64,000 nucleotides of DNA. Origin: Pseudomonas sp. MYb327 (lineage in GTDB: Bacteria; Pseudomonadota; Gammaproteobacteria; Pseudomonadales; Pseudomonadaceae). This document shows positions 39,068 to 47,144 of the stretch, one piece after another (position 1 is the first letter of the stretch; every line of letters begins with the position of its first letter). The position numbers and the translations under genes are program-made. The stretch is taken from NCBI RefSeq assembly GCF_040438925.1, contig NZ_CP159258.1:5541001-5605000 (forward strand), read 5' to 3'. A model generated the notes under the pieces. That model was not told the DNA's origin. It saw nothing but the letters and a program-made list of their open reading frames with translations, and ran no database searches.

Positions 39068-41065
39068 ATGCCTAGCCGTCGTGAGCGTGCCAACGCCATT
39101 CGTGCCCTCAGCATGGATGCCGTGCAAAAAGCCAACAGCGGCCATCCCGGTGCCCCTATGGGTATGGCAGATATCGCCGAAGTGCTTTGGCGCGACTACC
39201 TCAAGCACAACCCGAGCAATCCATCGTTCGCCGACCGTGACCGCTTCGTGCTGTCCAACGGTCATGGCTCGATGTTGATCTACTCGCTGCTGCACCTGAC
39301 CGGCTACGATCTGTCGATCGACGACCTCAAACAATTCCGCCAGTTGCACAGCCGCACTCCGGGTCACCCGGAGCTCGGCTACACCCCTGGCGTTGAAACC
39401 ACCACTGGTCCACTGGGCCAGGGTCTGGCCAACGCCGTAGGTTTTGCCCTGGCTGAAAAAGTCCTGGCGGCACAGTTCAACCGTCCTGGCCACAACATCG
39501 TTGACCACCACACCTACGTGTTCCTGGGTGATGGCTGCATGATGGAAGGCATTTCCCACGAAGTCGGCTCCCTGGCCGGCACTTTGGGCCTGGGCAAACT
39601 GATCGCCTTCTACGATGACAACGGCATCTCCATCGATGGCGAGGTCGAAGGCTGGTTCACCGATGACACGCCGAAGCGTTTCGAAGCCTACAACTGGCAA
39701 GTGATCCGCAACGTCGACGGTCACGACCCGGAAGAAATCAAGACCGCGATCGAAACCGCTCGCAAAAGCGACCAGCCGACCCTGATCTGCTGCAAGACCA
39801 CCATCGGCTTCGGTTCGCCGAACAAGCAGGGCAAAGAAGACTGCCACGGCGCTCCATTGGGTGACGCGGAAATCGCCCTGACCCGAGCTGCGCTGAAGTG
39901 GAACCACGGCCCGTTCGAAATCCCGGCCGACATCTACGCCGAGTGGGACGCCAAGGAAGCCGGCCTCGCCGTCGAAGCCGATTGGGATCAGCGTTTCGCT
40001 GCCTATTCCGCCGCTTTCCCGACCGAAGCCAACGAGCTGATCCGTCGCCTGAGCGGCGAGCTGCCGGCTGACTTCGCCGAGAAGGCCGATGCCTACATCG
40101 CCGAAGTGGCTGCCAAAGGCGAAACCATCGCCAGCCGTAAAGCCAGCCAGAACGCCCTGAACGCGTTCGGTCCGCTGCTGCCTGAGTTCCTCGGCGGTTC
40201 GGCTGACCTGGCAGGTTCCAACCTGACCCTGTGGAAAGGCTGCAAAGGCGTGACCGCCGAAGACGCCAGCGGCAACTACATGTACTACGGCGTGCGCGAG
40301 TTCGGCATGACCGCGATCATGAACGGCGTTGCCCTGCACGGCGGCCTGGTGCCTTACGGCGCGACTTTCCTGATGTTCATGGAATACGCCCGAAACGCCG
40401 TGCGCATGTCGGCCCTGATGAAGCAGCGCGTGATCCACGTCTACACCCACGACTCGATCGGTCTGGGCGAAGACGGTCCGACTCACCAGCCAATCGAGCA
40501 ATTGGCCAGCCTGCGCTGCACGCCGAACCTCGACACCTGGCGTCCAGCCGATGCCGTTGAATCGGCGGTGTGCTGGAAGTATGCGCTGGAGCGTAAAGAC
40601 GGTCCTTCGGCCCTGATCTTCTCGCGTCAGAACCTGCAGCACCAAACCCGTGATGCCGGCCAGATCGCCGACATCAGCCGTGGTGGTTATGTGCTGAAAG
40701 ACTGCGCTGGTGAGCCAGAGCTGATCCTGATCGCCACTGGTTCGGAAGTCGGCCTGGCCGTTCAAGCCTTCGACAAACTGAGCGAGCAGGGTCGTAATGT
40801 GCGCGTGGTTTCCATGCCTTGCACCAGCGTGTTCGATGCCCAGGACGCCGGCTACAAGCAATCGGTTCTGCCGTTGCAGGTCAGTGCCCGTATTGCCATC
40901 GAGGCATCCCACGCGGACTACTGGTACAAGTACGTCGGCCTGGAAGGTCGCGTGATCGGCATGACCACCTACGGCGAGTCGGCGCCTGCGCCTGCCTTGT
41001 TCGAAGAGTTCGGCTTCACCCTGGAAAACATCCTGGGTCAGGCTGAAGAGCTGCTGGAAGACTAA
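39068..41065 (+). CDS. tktA: Transketolase
   Basis: A 665-residue thiamine-diphosphate enzyme that shuttles two-carbon units between pentose and glycolytic sugars. It starts [20 protein letters not shown] at ATG 39068 behind CCAGGAGAACAGCG. The TPP/Mg site is [15 protein letters not shown] through [11 protein letters not shown], and [10 protein letters not shown] and the [15 protein letters not shown]is region are typical. The C-terminal part has [19 protein letters not shown]. It begins a co-directional run tktA-epd-pgk-fba; a REP pair after it suggests separate transcript ends. Confidence 0.96.
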   Translation: MPSRRERANAIRALSMDAVQKANSGHPGAPMGMADIAEVLWRDYLKHNPSNPSFADRDRFVLSNGHGSMLIYSLLHLTGYDLSIDDLKQFRQLHSRTPGHPELGYTPGVETTTGPLGQGLANAVGFALAEKVLAAQFNRPGHNIVDHHTYVFLGDGCMMEGISHEVGSLAGTLGLGKLIAFYDDNGISIDGEVEGWFTDDTPKRFEAYNWQVIRNVDGHDPEEIKTAIETARKSDQPTLICCKTTIGFGSPNKQGKEDCHGAPLGDAEIALTRAALKWNHGPFEIPADIYAEWDAKEAGLAVEADWDQRFAAYSAAFPTEANELIRRLSGELPADFAEKADAYIAEVAAKGETIASRKASQNALNAFGPLLPEFLGGSADLAGSNLTLWKGCKGVTAEDASGNYMYYGVREFGMTAIMNGVALHGGLVPYGATFLMFMEYARNAVRMSALMKQRVIHVYTHDSIGLGEDGPTHQPIEQLASLRCTPNLDTWRPADAVESAVCWKYALERKDGPSALIFSRQNLQHQTRDAGQIADISRGGYVLKDCAGEPELILIATGSEVGLAVQAFDKLSEQGRNVRVVSMPCTSVFDAQDAGYKQSVLPLQVSARIAIEASHADYWYKYVGLEGRVIGMTTYGESAPAPALFEEFGFTLENILGQAEELLED

Positions 41066-41100
41066 AAGCGCGAATGCGGTGGCTTCGGTCACCGCAATCC

Positions 41101-41176
41101 TTGTAGGAGCTGGCTTGCCAGCGATCCGCGGTGTGTCAGATACATCGCCAATCGCTGGCAAGCCAGCTCCTACAAG
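41101..41176. repeat. REP pair between tktA and epd
   Basis: TTGTAGGAGCTGGCTTGCCA and ATCGCTGGCAAGCCAGCTCC, inverted around about 25 bp. This is the GCTGGCTTGCCAGC variant of the repeat. Confidence 0.85.
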
Positions 41177-41225
41177 GGGTGTGTGTTTACCGAGATTTCG
41201 TCTGACTGCGTTTATCGAGAACCCA

Positions 41226-42278
41226 ATGCCTCAACCGCGTCCCTACAAAGTTGCACTCAACGGCTACGGCCGGATTGGTCGTTGCGTCTTGCGTGCGTTG
41301 TTCGAGCGGGGCGAAAAGGCCGGGTTTGAAATTGTCGCGATCAACGATCTGGCCGACATGGCCAGCATCGAATACCTGACACGTTTTGACTCCACTCATG
41401 GGCGTTTTCCCGGTGAAGTGAAGATCGACGGCGATTGTCTGCATATTAATGGTGACTGCGTGAAGGTCCTGCGCAGTGCCACTCCCGAAGGCATCGATTG
41501 GGCGTCCCTGGGCGTCGATCTGGTGCTGGAGTGCTCCGGCGCTTATCACACCCGCGAAGACGGCCAGCGTTTCCTCGACGCCGGCGCCCCGCGCGTGCTG
41601 TTTTCCCAGCCGATGGCCAGCGAGGCGGATGTCGACGCCACCATCGTCTACGGCGTGAACCAGGATTGCCTGACCGGCCGTGAGTTGCTGGTGTCCAACG
41701 CCTCCTGCACCACCAACTGCGGCGTGCCGCTGTTGCGTCTACTGGATCAGGCCATAGGGCTTGAATACGTGTCGATCACCACCATTCACTCGGCGATGAA
41801 CGATCAGCCGGTGATCGACGCCTATCACCACGAAGACCTGCGCCGTACCCGTTCGGCGTTCCAGTCGGTGATTCCGGTGTCCACTGGTCTGGCGCGAGGC
41901 ATCGAACGCTTGCTGCCGGAACTTGCGGGGCGAATTCAGGCCAAAGCCGTACGCGTGCCGACGGTGAATGTGTCTTGCCTCGACATCACGATGCAGACAG
42001 TCAGTGATACCGACGCCACCGAGGTCAACCGGATCTTGCGCGAGGCAGCCACCAGCGGCCCGCTCAAAGGCCTTCTGGCCTACACCGAGCTCCCCCATGC
42101 AAGTTGTGATTTCAACCATGACCCACATTCGGCCATCGTCGATGCCAGTCAGACCCGCGTTTCCGGCCCACGGCTGGTGAACATCCTGGCCTGGTTCGAC
42201 AACGAATGGGGTTTTGCCAACCGAATGCTGGATGTTGCAGAGCACTATCTGCAAACAGCAACTTCAAAAAAACCGTAG
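41226..42278 (+). CDS. epd: Erythrose-4-phosphate dehydrogenase
   Basis: A 350-residue GAPDH-family enzyme that oxidises erythrose 4-phosphate to 4-phosphoerythronate for pyridoxal phosphate synthesis. The N-terminal NAD site is YKVALNGYGRIGRCVLRAL, and the catalytic Cys is in LVSNASCTTNCG. The WFDNEWGFANRMLD C-terminal motif is standard. Its position directly before pgk, as in E. coli, favours Epd over a second Gap. ATG 41226 is chosen; earlier in-frame codons pass through the REP. A gapB-type role cannot be fully excluded. Confidence 0.9.
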   Translation: MPQPRPYKVALNGYGRIGRCVLRALFERGEKAGFEIVAINDLADMASIEYLTRFDSTHGRFPGEVKIDGDCLHINGDCVKVLRSATPEGIDWASLGVDLVLECSGAYHTREDGQRFLDAGAPRVLFSQPMASEADVDATIVYGVNQDCLTGRELLVSNASCTTNCGVPLLRLLDQAIGLEYVSITTIHSAMNDQPVIDAYHHEDLRRTRSAFQSVIPVSTGLARGIERLLPELAGRIQAKAVRVPTVNVSCLDITMQTVSDTDATEVNRILREAATSGPLKGLLAYTELPHASCDFNHDPHSAIVDASQTRVSGPRLVNILAWFDNEWGFANRMLDVAEHYLQTATSKKP

Positions 42279-42290
42279 GAAGTGCGACCC

Positions 42291-43454
42291 ATGACCGTGT
42301 TGAAGATGTCCGACCTCGATCTGCAAGGTAAGCGCGTATTGATCCGCGAAGACCTCAACGTCCCAGTCAAGGACGGTGTAGTCACCAGCGATGCGCGAAT
42401 CCTGGCTTCGCTGCCGACCATCAAGCTGGCCCTGGAAAAAGGCGCGGCCGTAATGGTTTGCTCACACCTTGGCCGTCCGACCGAAGGCGAGTTCTCGTCC
42501 GAAAACAGCCTCAAGCCAGTCGCTGACTACCTGAGCAAGGCGCTGGGCCGTGAAGTGCCGCTGGTGGCTGATTACCTGGGCGGCGTCGACGTGAAAGCAG
42601 GCGACATCGTGCTCTTCGAAAACGTGCGCTTCAACAAAGGCGAGAAAAAGAACGCTGACGACCTGGCCAAGCAATACGCGGCACTGTGCGACGTATTCGT
42701 TATGGACGCCTTTGGCACCGCTCACCGTGCCGAGGGTTCGACCCACGGCGTGGCCAAGTTCGCCAAAGTCGCTGCTGCCGGCCCTCTGCTGGCTGCCGAA
42801 CTGGACGCGCTGGGCAAAGCCCTGGGTGCTCCGGCCCAGCCAATGGCAGCCATCGTTGCCGGTTCAAAGGTGTCGACCAAACTCGACGTCTTGAACAGCC
42901 TGAGCCAGATCTGCGACCAGTTGATCGTCGGCGGCGGCATTGCCAATACGTTCCTGGCCGCTGCCGGTCACCCGGTCGGCAAGTCGCTGTACGAGCCGGA
43001 CCTGCTGGACACCGCTCGCGCCATCGCCGCCAAGGTCAGCGTGCCGTTGCCGGTTGACGTCGTGGTTGCCAAGGAATTCGCTGAAAGCGCTGCAGCGACC
43101 GTCAAACTGATCGCTGACGTTGCCGCCGACGACATGATTCTCGACATCGGCCCACAGACCGCTGCCAACTTCGCCGAGCTGCTGAAATCGTCGAAAACCA
43201 TCCTGTGGAACGGCCCGGTCGGCGTGTTCGAGTTCGACCAGTTCGGTAACGGCACCAAAGTGCTGGCCCAGGCCATCGCTGAAAGCCCGGCGTTCTCCAT
43301 CGCGGGTGGCGGCGACACCTTGGCTGCCATCGACAAATATGGCGTTGCTGAACAAATCTCTTACATTTCTACCGGCGGCGGCGCGTTCCTCGAATTCGTC
43401 GAAGGCAAAGTGTTGCCAGCCGTTGAAGTCCTGGAAAGCCGGGCCAAGGCCTGA
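42291..43454 (+). CDS. pgk: Phosphoglycerate kinase
   Basis: A 387-residue glycolytic kinase interconverting 1,3-bisphosphoglycerate and 3-phosphoglycerate with ADP/ATP. The N-terminal signature [16 protein letters not shown] is present, with [24 protein letters not shown], the [11 protein letters not shown] region and the final [17 protein letters not shown] nucleotide loop. ATG 42291 follows TAGGAAGTGCG, 12 bp after epd, consistent with an operon. Cytoplasmic and of normal length. Confidence 0.96.
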   Translation: MTVLKMSDLDLQGKRVLIREDLNVPVKDGVVTSDARILASLPTIKLALEKGAAVMVCSHLGRPTEGEFSSENSLKPVADYLSKALGREVPLVADYLGGVDVKAGDIVLFENVRFNKGEKKNADDLAKQYAALCDVFVMDAFGTAHRAEGSTHGVAKFAKVAAAGPLLAAELDALGKALGAPAQPMAAIVAGSKVSTKLDVLNSLSQICDQLIVGGGIANTFLAAAGHPVGKSLYEPDLLDTARAIAAKVSVPLPVDVVVAKEFAESAAATVKLIADVAADDMILDIGPQTAANFAELLKSSKTILWNGPVGVFEFDQFGNGTKVLAQAIAESPAFSIAGGGDTLAAIDKYGVAEQISYISTGGGAFLEFVEGKVLPAVEVLESRAKA

Positions 43455-43488
43455 GGCCGCCCGTTTGACCAGGCAAGGGAGTGGTGAA

Positions 43489-43710
43489 ATGGTCAAGACG
43501 TTAGCGCTGTTGATCGTTGCGGGTTCGCTGGCGGCTTGCGGGAGTAACCCGAAAGCCACGCCGGAGCCTGCGCCGACTGCGCCGCAGAATGGCTGCTACC
43601 AGGCCGATTGGCAGGCGGAAACCAATCCGGTGCTCAACAAGCGTTCCGGGCCTGATGGCCTGGACAAATACGAGACCCAGACGCCCGCCAAGGAACATGG
43701 TTGTCCTTGA
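43489..43710 (+). CDS. Small lipoprotein, function unknown
   Basis: A 73-residue lipoprotein lying between pgk and fba. Signal MVKTLALLIVAGSLAAC carries the lipobox LAAC, and the mature part starts GSNPKATPEPAP, a proline-rich linker, then GCYQADWQAETNP. The end KEHGCP contains another Cys, so a Cys pair could form. AAGGGAGTGGTGAA precedes ATG 43489. The product of the next gene is also a lipoprotein, and both share the pgk orientation, so they may be read-through members of a pgk-fba transcript. Confidence 0.7.
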   Translation: MVKTLALLIVAGSLAACGSNPKATPEPAPTAPQNGCYQADWQAETNPVLNKRSGPDGLDKYETQTPAKEHGCP

Positions 43711-43766
43711 CAGGTCTGACTCTTTACTCAGGGCCGGCGGCGAGTGCTGCCGGTCGAGGAACACGG

Positions 43767-44099
43767 ATGAAAGGTTTTATCGCCATTACGGCGTTGGCAT
43801 TGCTGGCCGGGTGCGCCAATTTGAACCCGTTCCAGTCATCGGCACCGGCGGATAACTGGACCACCTGGACGTGCGACAGCCAGGCAAAAGTTCTTTGGCG
43901 CTACACCGACGACAGCCGTAAGGAAGTCGACGTGCGTCTGGGCGGCGCGGATCAGGTCTACCGCTTGAAGCAGGAGCCGGGCGCGTCGGGTTCGCTGTAC
44001 AGCAACGATATGCTGGCGTTTCACGTAAAAGGTGAGGAAGGCTTGGTTTACTGGGTCGCCACCAATGATTTGATTGGGCGTGGTTGCAAGGCGCAATAA
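43767..44099 (+). CDS. MliC-family lysozyme-inhibitor-like lipoprotein
   Basis: A 110-residue lipoprotein: signal MKGFIAITALALLAGC with lipobox LAGC. The mature part WTTWTCDSQAKVLWRYTDDSR through GLVYWVATNDLIGRGC matches the MliC (membrane-bound lysozyme inhibitor of c-type) fold, a small beta-barrel closed by a Cys pair. Members block host lysozyme at the outer membrane. Some conserved MliC inhibitory-loop residues cannot be confirmed by eye, so activity is uncertain. Located between pgk and fba. Confidence 0.78.
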   Translation: MKGFIAITALALLAGCANLNPFQSSAPADNWTTWTCDSQAKVLWRYTDDSRKEVDVRLGGADQVYRLKQEPGASGSLYSNDMLAFHVKGEEGLVYWVATNDLIGRGCKAQ

Positions 44100-44117
44100 C
44101 AACGGCTGACGCAAAAC

Positions 44118-44203
44118 CTGTAGGAGCTGGCTTGCCAGCGATGAGGCCCTTGAGGCACACGCTGTCCAAACGGACACCATCGCCAGCAAGCCGGCTCCTA
44201 CAG
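44118..44203. repeat. REP pair upstream of fba
   Basis: CTGTAGGAGCTGGCTTGCCA and CATCGCCAGCAAGCCGGCTCC, one arm of each variant, around about 40 bp. The remaining ~130 bp before fba should hold its promoter or leader. Confidence 0.85.
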
Positions 44204-44334
44204 GGATATGTCGGCCAGTACGTAGTGACCGAATTCGCAGTCCGGGCCACCCCCGATCTGCAATAACTTGAATAGCCGCCGCCGCTACGGCAGGCTGGCA
44301 CGATTAACGACCCAAACCGGGAGAGAGACACACA

Positions 44335-45399
44335 ATGGCACTTATCAGCATGCGCCAGATGTTGGACCACGCAGCCGAATTCGGCTACGGCGTTCCAGCC
44401 TTCAACGTCAACAACCTTGAGCAGATGCGCGCCATCATGGAAGCCGCTGACAAGACTGACTCCCCGGTGATCGTCCAGGCTTCGGCCGGTGCTCGCAAAT
44501 ACGCCGGCGCGCCGTTCCTGCGTCACTTGATCCTGGCGGCAATCGAGGAATTCCCGCACATCCCGGTGTGCATGCACCAGGACCACGGCACCAGCCCTGA
44601 CGTTTGCCAGCGTTCCATTCAACTGGGCTTCAGCTCGGTAATGATGGACGGTTCCCTGGGCGAAGACGGCAAGACCCCGACCGACTACGACTACAACGTC
44701 CGTGTCACCCAACAAACCGTGGCCATGGCTCACGCCTGCGGCGTTTCGGTAGAAGGTGAGCTGGGCTGCCTGGGTTCGCTGGAAACCGGCATGGCCGGTG
44801 AAGAAGACGGCATCGGCGCCGAAGGCGTTCTGGATCACAGCCAGATGCTGACCGACCCGGAAGAAGCCGCTGACTTCGTCAAACGCACCCAGGTCGACGC
44901 CCTGGCCATCGCCATCGGTACCAGCCACGGCGCGTACAAGTTCACCAAGCCGCCTACCGGCGACGTACTGGCGATCGACCGCATCAAGGAAATCCACAAA
45001 CGCATCCCGAACACTCACCTGGTGATGCACGGTTCGTCTTCGGTCCCTCAAGAGTGGCTGGCGATCATCAACCAGTACGGCGGCGACATCAAAGAAACCT
45101 ACGGCGTACCGGTTGAAGAAATCGTCGAGGGCATCAAGCACGGCGTGCGCAAGGTCAACATCGACACCGACCTGCGTCTGGCGTCCACCGGCGCCATGCG
45201 TCGTTTGATGGCCACCAACCCGAGCGAATTCGACCCGCGTAAATTCTTCGGCGCCACCGTCACCGCCATGCGCGACGTGTGCATCGCTCGCTACGAAGCC
45301 TTCGGCACTGCCGGCAACGCTTCGAAGATCAAGGCGATCTCGCTGGAAGGCATGTATCAGCGTTATCTGAAAGGCGAGTTGAACGCCAAGGTCAACTAA
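44335..45399 (+). CDS. fba: Fructose-bisphosphate aldolase, class II
   Basis: A 354-residue zinc-dependent aldolase splitting fructose 1,6-bisphosphate. Zinc-site and active-site motifs are [34 protein letters not shown], the late [12 protein letters not shown] and [10 protein letters not shown]. The GGGAGAGAGACACACA region precedes ATG 44335. It closes the tkt-epd-pgk-fba block and is followed by a strong terminator. The protein belongs to the long Calvin-type class IIA group seen in pseudomonads. In this genus it serves gluconeogenesis as much as glycolysis. Confidence 0.95.
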   Translation: MALISMRQMLDHAAEFGYGVPAFNVNNLEQMRAIMEAADKTDSPVIVQASAGARKYAGAPFLRHLILAAIEEFPHIPVCMHQDHGTSPDVCQRSIQLGFSSVMMDGSLGEDGKTPTDYDYNVRVTQQTVAMAHACGVSVEGELGCLGSLETGMAGEEDGIGAEGVLDHSQMLTDPEEAADFVKRTQVDALAIAIGTSHGAYKFTKPPTGDVLAIDRIKEIHKRIPNTHLVMHGSSSVPQEWLAIINQYGGDIKETYGVPVEEIVEGIKHGVRKVNIDTDLRLASTGAMRRLMATNPSEFDPRKFFGATVTAMRDVCIARYEAFGTAGNASKIKAISLEGMYQRYLKGELNAKVN

Positions 45400-45423
45400 G
45401 ACCCACAACGTTTAAGTTGTATG

Positions 45424-45450
45424 AAAAACCCGCCGAGAGGCGGGTTTTTT
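45424..45450 (+). terminator. Rho-independent terminator of fba
   Basis: AAAAACCCGCC, GAGA, GGCGGGTTTTTT: a compact hairpin with strong T-tract 25 bp after the stop. Confidence 0.92.
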
Positions 45451-45632
45451 ATTGAATATGCTTAAGTCAAAGCAAATACATATTTATGTTTGGTTGTAGG
45501 AATAATTGCTCAGTGTGCAGGTACTTTTCTGTTTGTTTTGTTTGCCTTTGACAGCGTTAAGATCTTTGCGCTAAATGAATTTATCGATGACTGGATCGCC
45601 ATCGATTTAATTCATTGAAAGGGAGCATTCAC

Positions 45633-46049
45633 ATGGTTTTTGATAAATATAGTAAGCAATTAGGTTTTTACGTTTCACTTATTGTGTTGCTGTGGGCTGG
45701 CTCAACCAGCCTGTATGCAGCAGACCGTTACTTTACGGCCTCTATCGATAGCAAAGGCCAAGTAATGAGGCAGTCACCCGACTGGGTAGGTAACGTGAAG
45801 CATAATCCCCGGACGGGCTATTTCTCTGAGTATGAAGTAATCCTCAAGGCTGGAGTATTTGAGCGAGCACCTGGATTCTGCTCCGTATCTGTGACGGATG
45901 TTGAGTCATATGACGATTTGCTTTTCGCTCATGCCAAACTGGCCGGAACACCGACGACGCGTGCTTTGAAGGTTGTTACGCAAGTGACGGGCAACTCAGC
46001 AAAGGATGTTGGAACGTCGAAGAGTTTCATGCTGATGTGCGTTCGTTAG
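45633..46049 (+). CDS. Secreted protein of unknown function
   Basis: A 138-residue protein with a Sec signal (about residues 1-30, FYVSLIVLLWAGSTSLYAA) and a mature part of ~108 residues beginning DRYFTASIDSKGQVMRQ. There are two cysteines (GFCSVSV and MLMCVR at the end) that could form a disulphide. The coding sequence is AT-richer than its neighbours and the upstream 180 bp are strongly AT-rich, suggesting acquisition. GGGAG lies seven bases before ATG 45633; a TTG six codons earlier has no site. No family recognised. Confidence 0.6.
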   Translation: MVFDKYSKQLGFYVSLIVLLWAGSTSLYAADRYFTASIDSKGQVMRQSPDWVGNVKHNPRTGYFSEYEVILKAGVFERAPGFCSVSVTDVESYDDLLFAHAKLAGTPTTRALKVVTQVTGNSAKDVGTSKSFMLMCVR

Positions 46050-46152
46050 AATTTGGGTGATTGAAAAGTGATCCGGCGTGTGCACGGTCGCGCCGGATCC
46101 TCTGTAGCAGTTTCGCAGCCTTGTCAGTTGCTATGGGATATGAAAAAAATCA

Positions 46153-46821
46153 TCATTTATCGTGATCAATATCCAGCTTGCTAAATGTCACTTTTCCGCC
46201 TTCACTGGTGTACCCGGTATTGTCCTGAACGTAGACCCCGGCCTTGAAGTACAACGGTTTATTGCGCCACGTCGCGCTGATGTTGGTGTCCCACTGATAG
46301 CCCGCTGCGCTGATGCCCAGGGCGCCGCCTGGGCTTAGGTGGATGAGGTAGGAGAATTCCTGGTCGAGCTTTACCCCGGTGGCGACTGTGATGACCCGGC
46401 CTTCATCGTCATCGGGATGCATGCGCACTTTGGCGACGATGTTGCCGGTGGAAGTTTTGGTCTTGTACTGATATTCGACCTTCACCAGGGGTTTCTGGCT
46501 GTTGTAGGCATGGATCTGGCCAATGACGATCTTGCCCGAGCTCGGCACCTGGTTGACTGCCAGGGTTGCACGCAGGGAGTTGTCGGCATCAGGGTAGTAC
46601 CAGTTTTTCAACGTGCCGTTGCTGTAGGTTTCACGCAGTTCAGTGCGTGGATAGATGGCATTTTCAGTACGCGAACCGGTTACCGGGGACCAGAAGAACA
46701 AAACGCCGGTGTCGGAATGGAAGTATTGATCCTTGAAGCCATTCACCAGTTTCGATGTTTCAACGGTGTAAGGTGGGCTGCCGACGGGAACGCTTAGGTT
46801 CCAGGATGCGAGGTCAATCAT
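46153..46821 (-). CDS. PL7-family alginate lyase (PA1167-like)
   Basis: A 222-residue polysaccharide lyase of family 7. The start MIDLASWNLSVPVGSPPYTV matches that of P. aeruginosa PA1167, an alginate lyase. The three family motifs are visible: AIYPRTELRE, VIGQIHAYNS and PLYFKAGVYVQDN. They hold the catalytic Arg, Gln, His and Tyr residues. ATG 46821 has GGAAG eight bases upstream. The frame is open for 44 more codons, but these show no family similarity. No signal peptide is present, so export is unclear. It would depolymerise alginate or related uronates. Confidence 0.87.
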   Translation of the reverse strand: MIDLASWNLSVPVGSPPYTVETSKLVNGFKDQYFHSDTGVLFFWSPVTGSRTENAIYPRTELRETYSNGTLKNWYYPDADNSLRATLAVNQVPSSGKIVIGQIHAYNSQKPLVKVEYQYKTKTSTGNIVAKVRMHPDDDEGRVITVATGVKLDQEFSYLIHLSPGGALGISAAGYQWDTNISATWRNKPLYFKAGVYVQDNTGYTSEGGKVTFSKLDIDHDK

Positions 46822-47144
46822 AATCAAAGCTTCCACTGATTTTTTGCTGCACGCCCGTGCCACAAGCTCTGGCACGTGCCTTGGAGGGCGGTCTTTATAA
46901 TCGTAGAATGCTTTTTTGTTAACGCCCGCCTGGAAGTTAGTTGGCGTCAACATCCTGTCGAAGTGCCATCTTTGCCGATTTCAGCGGGCTGTAGCTCCGA
47001 CCGTTAGTCGGCAAATGGACGCTTCAGTTAAATGATGGCTCACTGACAGCTTCTGCTTTCGCGGAACCCGGTCTAGAGTGAAGCCTCAGTATTTGTCCGG
47101 TTTTCACGAGAAACCGGCCTGACGCCCTGAACAAGAGAAGCAGC

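Noticed and set aside
38939..41161. Open frame of ~740 codons antisense to tktA
   Set aside because: Complement of a highly conserved transketolase gene; no domain of its own.
46822..46953. 44-codon N-terminal extension of the PL7 lyase
   Set aside because: Does not resemble a signal peptide or the family; kept only as an open question in findings.
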